Below are positions 52,366 through 63,120 of a stretch of DNA of 64,000 bases, piece after piece; the first letter of the stretch is position 1; each line of letters opens with the position of its first letter. The notes under the pieces are model-generated. The model was not told the DNA's origin. It ran no database searches and saw only the letters and a list, made by a program, of their open reading frames with translations. A program made the translations under genes and the position numbers. Where the stretch lies: positions 62,001 through 126,000 of the forward strand of contig CANJYB010000010.1 of the NCBI GenBank assembly GCA_947479085.1, written 5' to 3'. The DNA comes from Bacteroidota bacterium (lineage in GTDB: Bacteria > Bacteroidota > Bacteroidia > 2-12-FULL-35-15).

Positions 52366-54399
52366 TTAAAATAAATCATTCAATAAATTATCATCAACTA
52401 TATTAGGTAAAGTTACTTTCAGGTTCGGGCTTCGTTCCATTTCCCGTTTAATGGCAAACTGAGCTTCTTCATTCCTTGCCCAGCTTCTTCGGGCTATTCC
52501 GTTATTCACATCCCAGAACAACATTGACTTCAATCTTCTGTCGCTATCATCTGTACCATCCAATACCATACCAAAACCTCCGTTGATTACTTCCCCCCAT
52601 CCTACTCCACCTCCGTTATGCAACGAAATCCATGTGGCACCGCGGAAACCATCTCCAACAAAGTTCTGAACTGCCATATCAGCAGTAAAACTTGAGCCGT
52701 CATATATATTACTTGTTTCGCGATAAGGAGAATCCGTTCCGGAAACATCATGATGGTCTCTGCCTAACACAACAGGAGCTGAAATTTTTCCTTCTTTAAT
52801 GGCTTTATTAAATGCTTCTGCTATTTTTATTCTTCCTTCTGCATCTGCATATAATATTCTTGCCTGCGAACCCACCACCATTTTGTTCTTTTGTGCGGCC
52901 TTTATCCAGCGGATGTTATCATCCAGTTGTTGTGTAATTTCGGGAGGAGAAGTTTTAACTATTTCTTCCAATACTTCGGTTGCTATTTTATCGGTAGTTG
53001 CCAAATCTTTTTCGTCACAGGAAGAACATACCCAACGGAAAGGACCAAAGCCATAATCAAAACACATAGGTCCCAGGATATCCTGAACATAGGAAGGGTA
53101 TTTAAATACCCCTCCTGACCTCCCCGAAGGGGAGGAACCTAAGAACACATCTGCTCCTGCTCTTCCTGCTTCTAATAAAAAAGCATTTCCATAATCAAAG
53201 AAATACATACCGTTTGCTGTCATTTTATTTACAGCAGCGGCATGACGAACCAATGTTTTTTGAACTTCCTTTTTAAATTGTTCAGGCTGTTCGGCCATCA
53301 TTTTCTTTGCCTCTTCAAAAGAAATGCCCACCGGGTAATATCCTCCCGCCCATGGATTGTGTAAGGAAGTCTGGTCGGAACCTAATTCCACTTTTACATT
53401 TTTTTCTGCAAACTTTTCCCATAAATCAACAATGTTTCCCTGGTAAGCCAATGCCACCGATTCTTTTCCTGTTCTTGCCTTTTCTATTCGTTCAATTAAT
53501 TTATCCAAATCATCATGCACTTCATCCACCCACCCTTGAGAATGCCTAGTTTGTATGGCCTTTGGATTAACTTCTGCAATCACCCCGATGGCACCTGCAA
53601 TAACTGAAGCTTTTCCCTGCGCTCCGCTCATGCCCCCCAAACCTGCAGTAACAAATACTTTACCGCCTGTTCCCCTCTCCTCAGGAGAGGGGTTAGGAGT
53701 GAGGCGTCTTATTGCATTCAATATGGTTATGGTGGTTCCATGCACAATTCCCTGCGGCCCTATGTACATAAAAGAACCTGCTGTCATTTGTCCGTACTGA
53801 GTTACCCCAAGAGCATTAAACTTTTCCCAATCGTCCGGCTTGCTGTAATTAGGTATCATCATGCCATTGGTAACTACCACACGGGGAGCATCTTTATGTG
53901 AAGGGAATAGCCCCATCGGGTGACCTGAATACATTGCCAATGTTTGTTCATCCGTCATTTCGGCAAGGTATTTCATGGTTAATAAATACTGTGCCCAATT
54001 TTGAAACACTGCACCATTGCCTCCGTAAGTAATTAATTCATGAGGATGTTGCGCCACTGCATAATCCAGGTTATTTTGAAGCATCAGCATAATAGCAGCT
54101 GCCTGCTTGGATTGATGAGGATAATCATTAATGTGCCTTGAATGAATTTTATAATCCGGCCGGAAACGATACATATATATACGTCCGTAATCTTTAAGTT
54201 CCTGGGCAAATTCCTTTGCCAGAACCGCATGATGTTTCTTATCAAAATAACGAAGCGCATTCCGAATGGCTAATTTCTTTTCTTCCTTATTTAAAATATC
54301 CTTTCGCTTAGGGGCATGATTAAGATTCGTATCATAAGCCTTGGCAGCAGGCAATTCATTAGGTATTCCCTGTAAAATCTGTTGTTTAAAATCGTTCAT
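52366..54399 (-). CDS. hutU: Urocanate hydratase with two in-frame palindromic insertions
   Basis: 677 residues of the urocanase family; GGNGAVFQNWAQYLLTMKYL, FVTAGLGGMSGAQGKASV and the catalytic-region GRDHHDVSGTDSPYRETSNI are clear. It hydrates urocanate in histidine degradation. Two insertions are recognisable: RRLTPNPSPEERGTGG at 231-246 (from CCCCTCTCCT...AGGAGAGGGG at 53672-53692) where other urocanases have a short loop, and LGSSPSGRSGG before VFKYPSYVQD (from CCTCCCC/GGGGAGG at 53119-53135). Both keep the frame. No other hut gene is nearby. Confidence 0.92.
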   Translation of the reverse strand: MNDFKQQILQGIPNELPAAKAYDTNLNHAPKRKDILNKEEKKLAIRNALRYFDKKHHAVLAKEFAQELKDYGRIYMYRFRPDYKIHSRHINDYPHQSKQAAAIMLMLQNNLDYAVAQHPHELITYGGNGAVFQNWAQYLLTMKYLAEMTDEQTLAMYSGHPMGLFPSHKDAPRVVVTNGMMIPNYSKPDDWEKFNALGVTQYGQMTAGSFMYIGPQGIVHGTTITILNAIRRLTPNPSPEERGTGGKVFVTAGLGGMSGAQGKASVIAGAIGVIAEVNPKAIQTRHSQGWVDEVHDDLDKLIERIEKARTGKESVALAYQGNIVDLWEKFAEKNVKVELGSDQTSLHNPWAGGYYPVGISFEEAKKMMAEQPEQFKKEVQKTLVRHAAAVNKMTANGMYFFDYGNAFLLEAGRAGADVFLGSSPSGRSGGVFKYPSYVQDILGPMCFDYGFGPFRWVCSSCDEKDLATTDKIATEVLEEIVKTSPPEITQQLDDNIRWIKAAQKNKMVVGSQARILYADAEGRIKIAEAFNKAIKEGKISAPVVLGRDHHDVSGTDSPYRETSNIYDGSSFTADMAVQNFVGDGFRGATWISLHNGGGVGWGEVINGGFGMVLDGTDDSDRRLKSMLFWDVNNGIARRSWARNEEAQFAIKREMERSPNLKVTLPNIVDDNLLNDLF
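53119..53135. repeat. Palindrome inserted in hutU (copy 2)
   Basis: CCTCCCC, loop gaa, GGGGAGG. Encodes part of the LGSSPSGRSGG insertion on the minus strand. Related to the 49263 element. Confidence 0.7.
53672..53692. repeat. Palindrome inserted in hutU (copy 1)
   Basis: CCCCTCTCCT, loop c, AGGAGAGGGG. Homologous to the 41690-41710 element: both carry the CCTCAC ... CCCCTCTCC order (read on the minus strand here). Confidence 0.8.
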
Positions 54400-54458
54400 A
54401 TTTAGTTATTTCGTTTGTTCATCAGTCATCCGACATCGGTCTGCCGTCATCGGTCACT

Positions 54459-54638
54459 TTACTTTTTCTTCTCTATCCTTCCTTTCTCTTTATTAAATCC
54501 ATAGGGGCAATGTTTGCAACCATTCTGGCAGCAATACCCTCTTTTTAAATGATATTTTTCGGTGAATACAATATAGCCCTGTTCGCTTAAATAAAAATCT
54601 TCCGGGTCTAATTGTTTTTGGTTTGAAAATCCGTCCAT
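54459..54638 (-). CDS. DUF5522 Cys-rich small protein
   Basis: About 59 residues from ATG 54638 (a TTG nine bases upstream is an alternative). The C-terminal CCQNGCKHCPYGF has four closely spaced cysteines suited to a metal or Fe-S site; the family DUF5522 has no known function. Divergent from the ACC-deaminase-like gene, whose -7 element lies in the short intergenic region. Confidence 0.8.
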   Translation of the reverse strand: MDGFSNQKQLDPEDFYLSEQGYIVFTEKYHLKRGYCCQNGCKHCPYGFNKEKGRIEKKK

Positions 54639-54666
54639 GCTTCGCAAAATTAAGTATTTTTACCTT

Positions 54667-55563
54667 ATGGAAATTCAATCTGCTGCCATTCCTTTGCAAG
54701 CTATAAATGATTCGATTACAAAGAAACACTCCGTTCGCTTATTTGTTTTGAGATTGGATTTGAATCATCCGCATGTCAGCGGAAACAAGCTGTTCAAACT
54801 TAAATACAATACAAAAGAAGCCCAAAAACAAGGCAAAGATACCCTTGTTACTTTTGGAGGAGCTTTCTCCAATCATATTGCTGCCACTGCAGCTGCAGGA
54901 AAAGAACTTGGATTAAAGACCATTGGAATTATCAGGGGAGAGGAACACGGGGAATTAAATCCAACTTTAAAGTTTGCCATAGATTGTGGAATGAAATTAA
55001 TTCATGTTTCCCGTAAAGACTATAAAAACAAAAAGGTTCAGTCATTTTTAAATTCTCAAATTGACACTTCTTCAAATTACTATTTAATCCCTGAAGGAGG
55101 TTCCAATGAATTGGGAGTGCTTGGTTGCAAAGAAATAACACAAAACATCCCTATTGATTTTGATATCGTATGCTGTCCTTGTGGAACCGGAGCAACTTTG
55201 GCAGGAATCGTACTTTCCTTAAAGGACGGGCAGGAAGCAATAGGTTTCCAGGTCCTGAAAGGAGAAAATTATATTATAAATGAAGTAAATAACTGGCTCG
55301 GAAAGTTTCAGTCTCCTTTCCCCAATCAGTTTAAGGTAAATGAATCCTACCACTTTGGAGGGTACGCAAAGATAAAACCCGAATTAAAAGAATTCATAGA
55401 AATGTTTGAAAAGGAAAACAATATCCCCCTCGATTATGTTTATACTGGTAAAATGATGTTTGGAATTTATGATTTGATTAAGAAAGGTTATTTTGAAAAA
55501 GGCAAAACAATTATTGCAATTCATACAGGAGGTTTGCAGGGAAATCAGGGGTTTGAATTATAG
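54667..55563 (+). CDS. PLP-dependent ACC deaminase / D-cysteine desulfhydrase-like protein
   Basis: Start at ATG 54667; the longer frame adds ten residues without a signal. 298 residues. Family motifs: HVSGNKLFKLKYN with the PLP lysine (around residue 40), FGGAFSNHIAATAAAGKELG and CCPCGTGATLAG. Acts on D-cysteine or 1-aminocyclopropane-carboxylate; the substrate is not decided. TATTTTTA ends just before the ATG, so the transcript may be nearly leaderless. Confidence 0.85.
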   Translation: MEIQSAAIPLQAINDSITKKHSVRLFVLRLDLNHPHVSGNKLFKLKYNTKEAQKQGKDTLVTFGGAFSNHIAATAAAGKELGLKTIGIIRGEEHGELNPTLKFAIDCGMKLIHVSRKDYKNKKVQSFLNSQIDTSSNYYLIPEGGSNELGVLGCKEITQNIPIDFDIVCCPCGTGATLAGIVLSLKDGQEAIGFQVLKGENYIINEVNNWLGKFQSPFPNQFKVNESYHFGGYAKIKPELKEFIEMFEKENNIPLDYVYTGKMMFGIYDLIKKGYFEKGKTIIAIHTGGLQGNQGFEL

Positions 55564-55619
55564 ACTTGCTTTTAATAAATATTTTTGTCCACTTTTCTAT
55601 CCAAATCGACTTTTATTTC

Positions 55620-55627
55620 TACTTTTG
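55620..55627 (+). promoter_or_regulatory. Enolase promoter -7 element
   Basis: TACTTTTG matches TAnnTTTG, 36 bp before ATG 55664. The -33 is weak (TTTC with a 22-bp spacer). Confidence 0.5.
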
Positions 55628-55636
55628 AATACTTAA

Positions 55637-56959
<1,323 letters not shown>

Positions 56960-57049
56960 ATTAATAAATATTTTATAAGAGATTATTTAAAATCTCGCAA
57001 AAACAAATTACCTTTCGGAAAAATACAGAACATTTATTTTTAAACAATT

Positions 57050-58378
57050 ATGGATACATTAAAAGAAAAATTTGCGGAAAAATCTAAGGTTACAGCTGCT
57101 GAAGTAAAAGACATCATAAAGAACAAGGGAGAAATCAAATTGGGCGAATACACCGTAGCCCAGGTATATCAAGGGATGAAAGGTATGATTGGTATGGTAA
57201 CTGAAACTTCCAAACTGGACCCTGAAGAAGGAATTCGTTTCAGAGGATATACTATTCCTGAGTTACGTGAAAAACTTCCTAAAGCACCGGGAGGTACTGA
57301 ACCATTGCCGGAAGGGATTTTCTATTTAATGCTTTTAGGTGAATTGCCTACGCAGGAAGATGTTCTGAACATTGGTAATAACTGGGCCCGCAGAGCCATT
57401 GTACCAAAACATGTTTTTGATGCATTGGACAAATTGCCTGCATCTACTCATCCAATGACTCAATTTGTAATAGCTATTCTTGCCATGCAAACGGAATCTG
57501 TTTTTGCTGCTGCTTATAAAAAAGGAATAAATAAAAAAGCATATTGGGATTATGTGTATGAAGATTCAATGAACCTGATTGCACGTCTTCCAAGAGTTGC
57601 TGCTTATATCTATAGAAGAAAATATAAAGATGGAGTTCACATAGAACCGGATCCAAAATTGGATTGGGCAGCTAACCTTGCTCACATGTTGGGTTACGAA
57701 GAGTTTGACATGAAACGCCTGATGCGTTTATACATGACTATTCACGTAGACCATGAAGGAGGAAACGTTTCAGCACATGCTACTCACCTTGTTGGTTCTG
57801 CATTAAGTGACCCATATCTTGCTTTTGCTGCCGGCATGACCGGTCTTGCAGGTCCGTTGCACGGATTAGCTAACCAGGAAGTATTAAGCTGGATTATTGA
57901 ACTTAGAAAAGAGCTTGGTGGTGGCTTACCAACTGAAAAACAAATTGAAGATTATATCAAGAAAACTTTAGAGGATGGGAAAGTTGTTCCGGGATACGGA
58001 CATGCCGTATTGCGCAAAACAGATCCTCGTTTCAGTGCTCAACAGGATTTCTATTCAAAATATATATTACCAAAAGGAAAGGATGATTTATGTGAAATCG
58101 TTCAGATGATTTACAAAGTAGCACCTCCTATTTTGGAAAATACCGGTAAAATTAAAAACCCATGGCCAAATGTAGATGCACATTCCGGAGTATTGTTAAC
58201 CCATTATGGAATGGTAGAACATGATTTCTATACCGTATTATTTGGTGTATCCCGTTCACTTGGTGTATTGGCATCATTAATCTGGGACCGTGCTCTTGGT
58301 CATCCATTGGAACGACCAGGCTCCATTACCACAGAAGGTATAAAAAAGAAAATAGCTGCTGCGGAAGCAAAAGCATAA
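57050..58378 (+). CDS. gltA: Citrate (Si)-synthase, eukaryotic type
   Basis: 442 residues, closer to the mitochondrial-type enzymes than to E. coli GltA. GPLHGLANQEVL has the first catalytic histidine, GYGHAVLRKTDPR the second, and the catalytic aspartate lies in NVDAHSGVLL. Condenses oxaloacetate and acetyl-CoA. Followed by a strong terminator. Confidence 0.95.
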   Translation: MDTLKEKFAEKSKVTAAEVKDIIKNKGEIKLGEYTVAQVYQGMKGMIGMVTETSKLDPEEGIRFRGYTIPELREKLPKAPGGTEPLPEGIFYLMLLGELPTQEDVLNIGNNWARRAIVPKHVFDALDKLPASTHPMTQFVIAILAMQTESVFAAAYKKGINKKAYWDYVYEDSMNLIARLPRVAAYIYRRKYKDGVHIEPDPKLDWAANLAHMLGYEEFDMKRLMRLYMTIHVDHEGGNVSAHATHLVGSALSDPYLAFAAGMTGLAGPLHGLANQEVLSWIIELRKELGGGLPTEKQIEDYIKKTLEDGKVVPGYGHAVLRKTDPRFSAQQDFYSKYILPKGKDDLCEIVQMIYKVAPPILENTGKIKNPWPNVDAHSGVLLTHYGMVEHDFYTVLFGVSRSLGVLASLIWDRALGHPLERPGSITTEGIKKKIAAAEAKA

Positions 58379-58379
58379 C

Positions 58380-58410
58380 AACAAAGGCTACTGAGACAGT
58401 AGCCTTTGTT
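58380..58410 (+). terminator. Terminator after citrate synthase
   Basis: Perfect 13-bp stem AACAAAGGCTACT / AGTAGCCTTTGTT with loop gagac, directly after the stop. Confidence 0.9.
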
Positions 58411-58430
58411 ATTTCTACCCATTTTATGCA

Positions 58431-59630
58431 ATGAAAAAACAAATCATCTCTTTATCAATTGAAGAGGCCCGTCTGCTTATACTGAAAAGTCAGGGACTTA
58501 TCAGCCCTGATTTCGGGAAAGGGAAAAAGGGAACCTTAGCTGCAATCGAACATTTGAGTTATGTTCAAATTGATACCCTATCTGTTATTGCAAGAGCTCA
58601 TCATCATACACTTTGGAGCCGCTTACCTGATTATAAGGAAAGTTACCTGAATGAACTTTTAGAAAAGGACAAAACGATTTTTGAATACTGGAGTCATGCC
58701 GCCTCCTATCTTCCAATGATTGATTATCGCTATTCTTTACCAAGAAAAAAAGCGTATGCCGGAGGCAAATCTCATTGGTTCGACCAGGATAAAAAAATGA
58801 AAAAGTATGTACTGGATAAAATAAAAGCTGAGGGTCCGCTTCAATCCAAAGATTTTGAACACAAAAGAACAGAGGATACCAACTGGTATGAATGGAAACC
58901 CGCCAAACGAGCTTTGGAACAACTTTTTATGGAAGGGAAATTAATGGTAGCAAGGCGACAAGGTTTTCAAAAAGTATATGATTTAACAGAACGCGTTTTA
59001 CCCGTAGATATTGATACTTCCATCCCGACTGAAAAGGAATATATTCAACACCTGGTAAAAAAGTCAATTGAATCTTTTGGAATAATAAATGAAAATGAAG
59101 TTGCTTATTTAAGAACCGGTTTAAAAGGAACCACAAATAAAGTTTTGAAACAGTTATTAAAGGAAGGAAGTCTTCTGGAATTAACAATTGACGGAATAAA
59201 CAATGCCACTTTCATTTCAACTGAAAGACAATTAAAATCAATTGAAAAAATAAAAACAAATAACAACATTCACTTACTATCACCCTTTGATAACCTTGTT
59301 ATTCAGCGCAAAAGATTAGAACGAATTTTCAATTTTGATTATCAGATTGAATGTTATGTGCCCGAACCAAAAAGAAAATACGGTTATTTTACTTTACCTG
59401 TATTGTATAAAAATAATTTTGTTGCCCGCTTCGATCCGAAAGCAGACCGCGCTAATAAAACATTTTACATAAAGTCCATGCACTTTGAAAAAGGCTTTCA
59501 GTCAAATGAAGATTTCAATATATTGTTTGCAGAAAAATTAAAATCCTTCTCCAACTTCACGGGTTGTGATAAAATTGTGATAGAAAAAGCAGATAATAAA
59601 TGGAAGAAAGAAATAAAAAAGTTTCTGTAA
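58431..59630 (+). CDS. YcaQ/AlkZ-like DNA glycosylase, winged-helix family
   Basis: 399 residues. The family's QxD motif is Q46-I-D48 in SYVQIDTLSVIARAHHHT; the HTLWSRLPDYKESYL stretch and a C-terminal LLSPFDNLVIQRKRLERIF match bacterial YcaQ proteins, which unhook interstrand DNA crosslinks or remove alkylated bases. Positively charged throughout. Own transcription unit just after the citrate-synthase terminator. Confidence 0.85.
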   Translation: MKKQIISLSIEEARLLILKSQGLISPDFGKGKKGTLAAIEHLSYVQIDTLSVIARAHHHTLWSRLPDYKESYLNELLEKDKTIFEYWSHAASYLPMIDYRYSLPRKKAYAGGKSHWFDQDKKMKKYVLDKIKAEGPLQSKDFEHKRTEDTNWYEWKPAKRALEQLFMEGKLMVARRQGFQKVYDLTERVLPVDIDTSIPTEKEYIQHLVKKSIESFGIINENEVAYLRTGLKGTTNKVLKQLLKEGSLLELTIDGINNATFISTERQLKSIEKIKTNNNIHLLSPFDNLVIQRKRLERIFNFDYQIECYVPEPKRKYGYFTLPVLYKNNFVARFDPKADRANKTFYIKSMHFEKGFQSNEDFNILFAEKLKSFSNFTGCDKIVIEKADNKWKKEIKKFL

Positions 59631-59646
59631 AAAGTTTAAGAACTAA

Positions 59647-60585
59647 TTATTCTTTCACAAAAGGTACCGTTTTATATTTTCCGGATTGAATTTCAATAAC
59701 ACGAATAGTATAAAGTCCTTTGGAAAGGTTTGACACCTCTATATTTTTTGAAGTTTCCGTTTTGAAGGATTGCACCTTTTGACCCAAAACGGAATAGATA
59801 TCAACCTGATAATTCCCGCTTTTAGAAATGCTTATGTTTACATTATCTCTTGCAGGATTTGGATACAATTTTATTCCCACATTTAAGTCATTTTCATTGA
59901 TACCTAAATCTGGTGGAAAACGAACAATTAAAAAAGAATCGATACCAATTGTAGAAGAATTAGCTCCTGCAAACCCGCCATTAGTAACATAATAACGAAA
60001 GCCCAATCTACAGGAAGTTGGTCCGCTTAATCCGGTAACATATCCTTTGTATTTTGTCCATCCTGAACTATCTGTAGTTACAGAAGGAAATGAAATGAAG
60101 TCCAGATTTGGGTTAATTGAAACAACCAATGTAGAAAAATGTCCAACAGTGGTATCATTTACACCTACACTATCACTTGAACCCATTGGGCTTAAGCGCA
60201 ATTCCAACCTATCTGGATAAGCAGCACTATTGAAAGATAAAGTGTAAAAAGTTATACTATCTGCATTCTCAAGCAAAACCGGAGGTGTTAGAAGCCAATC
60301 ACTGATTGTATTTGTGGTTCCAATAGCGTCAGTACTTGTATAATCTACCTGTGCATAAGATGAAGGGTTGCCGGACAAGGCATTTGCACCAACATTATTA
60401 TTGCCCTGCATCCATTCTCCTATGCCTAATGGATTGCTTTTGTTAATTGTTTGCCAACCCCTTCCAATCATTGCACTTACTGTATCAAAGTTCTCTTTAA
60501 AAACAATTACCTGTCCTTCAGACTTTGATACCAAAAGTTGAAACAAAAGACAAAAAGAAAAAACCAGCCTGTTACTATTTTTCAT
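59647..60585 (-). CDS. T9SS cargo with choice-of-anchor J-like domain
   Basis: Start at ATG 60585 (signal peptide MKNSNRLVFSFCLLFQLLVS, then KSEG); the longer frame to 60624 would precede the signal. 312 residues. The N-terminal ENFDTVSAMIGRGWQTINKS and SDWLLTPPVLLENADSITFY are choice-of-anchor J/MAM-type motifs. The C-terminus VGIKLYPNPARDNVNISISK ... KGLYTIRVIE is a T9SS type A sorting domain. Secreted binding protein. Confidence 0.85.
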   Translation of the reverse strand: MKNSNRLVFSFCLLFQLLVSKSEGQVIVFKENFDTVSAMIGRGWQTINKSNPLGIGEWMQGNNNVGANALSGNPSSYAQVDYTSTDAIGTTNTISDWLLTPPVLLENADSITFYTLSFNSAAYPDRLELRLSPMGSSDSVGVNDTTVGHFSTLVVSINPNLDFISFPSVTTDSSGWTKYKGYVTGLSGPTSCRLGFRYYVTNGGFAGANSSTIGIDSFLIVRFPPDLGINENDLNVGIKLYPNPARDNVNISISKSGNYQVDIYSVLGQKVQSFKTETSKNIEVSNLSKGLYTIRVIEIQSGKYKTVPFVKE

Positions 60586-60647
60586 AAAATCCTTAATTTG
60601 TGGATACAATGTTACGAAATCCAATTGAATATTTAGTATCTTTAACT

Positions 60648-61724
60648 ATGATTAACAAGGAAGAAAACCCTAACTATTTTAAGGGAAGAGGGGCTCAGGT
60701 CAATACAGACAACCGTTTCTTAAAGAACACTTATACAACCGAACACGATGAGGTTTTGGATGAACCTTTGTTAAGCCATGAAAAGACGCAGGTTCTTTTT
60801 GAATTCCCCAAAAAGATTGTTAACCTTGTGAAGAGTCCTGATGTTCCCGGAATGTATTCTATGAATCCGTATCAAGGTTGTGAACATGGATGCATTTATT
60901 GTTATGCCCGCAACACCCATGAATACTGGGGCTATAGTGCAGGTTTGGATTTTGAAAGAAAAATAATTGCCAAACCTAATGCTCCTCAATTATTAGAAAA
61001 ACAACTGATGAATAAAAACTGGGTGGTTTCTCCCATCATGTTTTCGGGGAATACCGATTGTTATCAGCCAACCGAAAGAAAACTGAAAATTACCCGTCAA
61101 ATGCTGGAAGTATTGCTTAAATTCAAACATCCAGTAAGTATGATTACCAAGAACAGTTTAATTCTCCGGGACATTGATATCTTGCAGGAAATGGCAAAAC
61201 ATAATTTGGTTCATGTAATGATTTCTATTACCAGTTTGCGGGAAGATCTTCGTTTAAAAATGGAACCGAGAACCGCTACCGCAAAACAACGATTAAAAAC
61301 AATTGAAGAGCTAAACAAAGCAGGAATACCTGTCGGAGTTATGACCGCCCCCATTATTCCCGGATTGAATAGTGATGAAATACCAAAACTGATAGAAGCT
61401 GCAACTAATGCAGGAGCTGACGTTGCAGGTTATACAATGGTGCGTTTAAATGGATCAATAAAAGATATCTTCACAGATTGGATTACAAAAAACTTTCCAG
61501 ATCGGGCAGAAAAAGTCTTACATCAAATTGCAGAGATACATGGTGGAGAAGTAAATGATAGTCGTTTTGGCACCAGGATGAGAGGAGAAGGAAATATTTC
61601 TAAATCCATAAATCAGTTATTTAAAATGGCAGTGAAAAAACATTTATCCGGCAGAAAGAAATTTGAATTTGATTTAACTCAATTTCGCAGGCCGGGTGAA
61701 AGCAAACAAATGGAATTATTTTAA
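60648..61724 (+). CDS. PA0069-family radical SAM protein (SplB-like)
   Basis: Start at ATG 60648, 3 bases after a TATCTTTA. 358 residues. Radical SAM cluster C78-x3-C82-x2-C85 in GCEHGCIYCYARNTHEYW, then DFERKIIAKPNAPQLLEKQL and EPRTATAKQRLKTIEELNKA. PA0069-type proteins resemble spore photoproduct lyase; substrate unknown. Ends 9 bp inside the convergent GNAT gene. Confidence 0.88.
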   Translation: MINKEENPNYFKGRGAQVNTDNRFLKNTYTTEHDEVLDEPLLSHEKTQVLFEFPKKIVNLVKSPDVPGMYSMNPYQGCEHGCIYCYARNTHEYWGYSAGLDFERKIIAKPNAPQLLEKQLMNKNWVVSPIMFSGNTDCYQPTERKLKITRQMLEVLLKFKHPVSMITKNSLILRDIDILQEMAKHNLVHVMISITSLREDLRLKMEPRTATAKQRLKTIEELNKAGIPVGVMTAPIIPGLNSDEIPKLIEAATNAGADVAGYTMVRLNGSIKDIFTDWITKNFPDRAEKVLHQIAEIHGGEVNDSRFGTRMRGEGNISKSINQLFKMAVKKHLSGRKKFEFDLTQFRRPGESKQMELF

Positions 61725-62216
61725 AATATAAACTTCTGCTTCATCATGGTCGCATAAGTCATCTTTCAAATAAACCATTCCCATTTTCTTTATTACATTA
61801 ATTGAAGTTGGATTTTCTTTAGCTGCTCTTGCAATGATGTTTTTTAATTTCATATACTTAACCCCATAATCCAAAACTGCCCTTGCCGATTCAGTAGCAT
61901 ATCCATTACCCCAATATTTTTTAAAGAAACGATATCCTAAATCCGTTTCTCCAGTTTCCACAAGGTATTTCAAACCGCACCAACCTATAAATTCATTGGT
62001 TGATTTTAAATGAACAGCCCAGCGGCCAATTTTATTTTTGTATTGAGGAAAAATAATTTCTGTAAGTATTCTTTTTGCTTCTTCTATATCCTTCACCGGA
62101 CCATCTCCGGTATATCGGGTAACATTAATATCACTATTCAAATCAATTAATAACTGTGCATCATCAATTGTAAACTCTCTTAAATAAAGGCGTTCTGTTT
62201 CTATCGTTTTTTTCAT
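61716..62216 (-). CDS. GNAT N-acetyltransferase (RimJ/RimL-like)
   Basis: 166 residues. The N-terminus ETERLYLREFTIDDAQLLID and the acetyl-CoA site DLGYRFFKKYWGNGYATESA are typical of the RimJ/RimL branch. It may acetylate a ribosomal protein, a peptide amine or a small molecule. The last 9 bases overlap the convergent radical SAM gene. Confidence 0.85.
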   Translation of the reverse strand: MKKTIETERLYLREFTIDDAQLLIDLNSDINVTRYTGDGPVKDIEEAKRILTEIIFPQYKNKIGRWAVHLKSTNEFIGWCGLKYLVETGETDLGYRFFKKYWGNGYATESARAVLDYGVKYMKLKNIIARAAKENPTSINVIKKMGMVYLKDDLCDHDEAEVYILK

Positions 62217-62233
62217 TCTATTTTCCCAAAAAA

Positions 62234-62260
62234 AATAAGCCCTGAAATTCAGAGCTTATT
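62234..62260 (-). terminator. Terminator after the AIM24 gene
   Basis: AATAAGCCCTGA / TCAGAGCTTATT hairpin with one mismatch; on the minus strand a T run follows. 22 bp past the stop at 62282. Confidence 0.7.
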
Positions 62261-62281
62261 AAAATCTCATTTATTTTGTTT

Positions 62282-63070
62282 TTAACTATTATCCCCACTA
62301 AACATTCTACCCAGACCACCTAACACACTACCCTCTTCTTTTCCGCTACGTGAGTAATCCATCATCCTACCTGCAAGTCGGCTCACGGGTAATGATTGGA
62401 TCCAAACTCTTCCTGGTCCTTTAAGGGTTGCAAAAAACAAACCTTCGCCACCAAATATTGTATTTCTGATTCCTCCAATAAATTGAATATCATATTGAAC
62501 TGTTTGTGTAAAAGCAACAATACAACCGGTATCTACTTTTAACATTTCACCAGGCTTTAAATCTCTTTCAATTATCATTCCTCCGGAATGAACGAAAGCC
62601 ATACCGTCTCCTTCTAGTTTTTCCATTATAAATCCTTCTCCACCAAATAGACCTGTACCTAACTTTTTCTGAAACTCAATGCCTATGCTTACACCTTTTG
62701 CAGAGCAAAGAAAAGCATCCTTCTGGCAAATCAGTTTTCCATCCAGTTTACTTAGGTCCATAGGAATGATTTTTCCCGGGTATGGTGCAGCAAAGGTGAT
62801 GTGCTTTTTTCCAATATCGACATTTGTGAAAGCAGTCATAAATAAACTCTCACCGACAAGCAAACGTTTGCCAGCCGAAAACAGTTTATCCATGATACTG
62901 TTTTGTGGTTTAGAACCGTCACCAAAAATGGTATCCATTCTTATCCCTTCATCCATCATCATAAAATTGCCGGCTTCGGCAATTACGGTTTCATCCGGGT
63001 CGAGTTCAATTTCAACTGCCTGTAACTCTTCTCCTAAAATTTTGTAATCTATCTCGTGATTTGTTCTCAT
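62282..63070 (-). CDS. AIM24/TIGR00266 family protein
   Basis: 262 residues. IDYKILGEELQAVEIELDPD at the start, then glycine-rich beta segments (GNFMMMDEGIRM, GGEGFIMEKLEGDG, GGEGLFFATLKGPGRVW). AIM24-type beta-prism proteins are widespread in bacteria with unknown role. Downstream of the mutase on the same strand. Confidence 0.88.
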   Translation of the reverse strand: MRTNHEIDYKILGEELQAVEIELDPDETVIAEAGNFMMMDEGIRMDTIFGDGSKPQNSIMDKLFSAGKRLLVGESLFMTAFTNVDIGKKHITFAAPYPGKIIPMDLSKLDGKLICQKDAFLCSAKGVSIGIEFQKKLGTGLFGGEGFIMEKLEGDGMAFVHSGGMIIERDLKPGEMLKVDTGCIVAFTQTVQYDIQFIGGIRNTIFGGEGLFFATLKGPGRVWIQSLPVSRLAGRMMDYSRSGKEEGSVLGGLGRMFSGDNS

Positions 63071-63120
63071 ATTTTAAAAATTAAAATTTCCATATTCGTT
63101 TTTGCTTCGATATTTGTACC

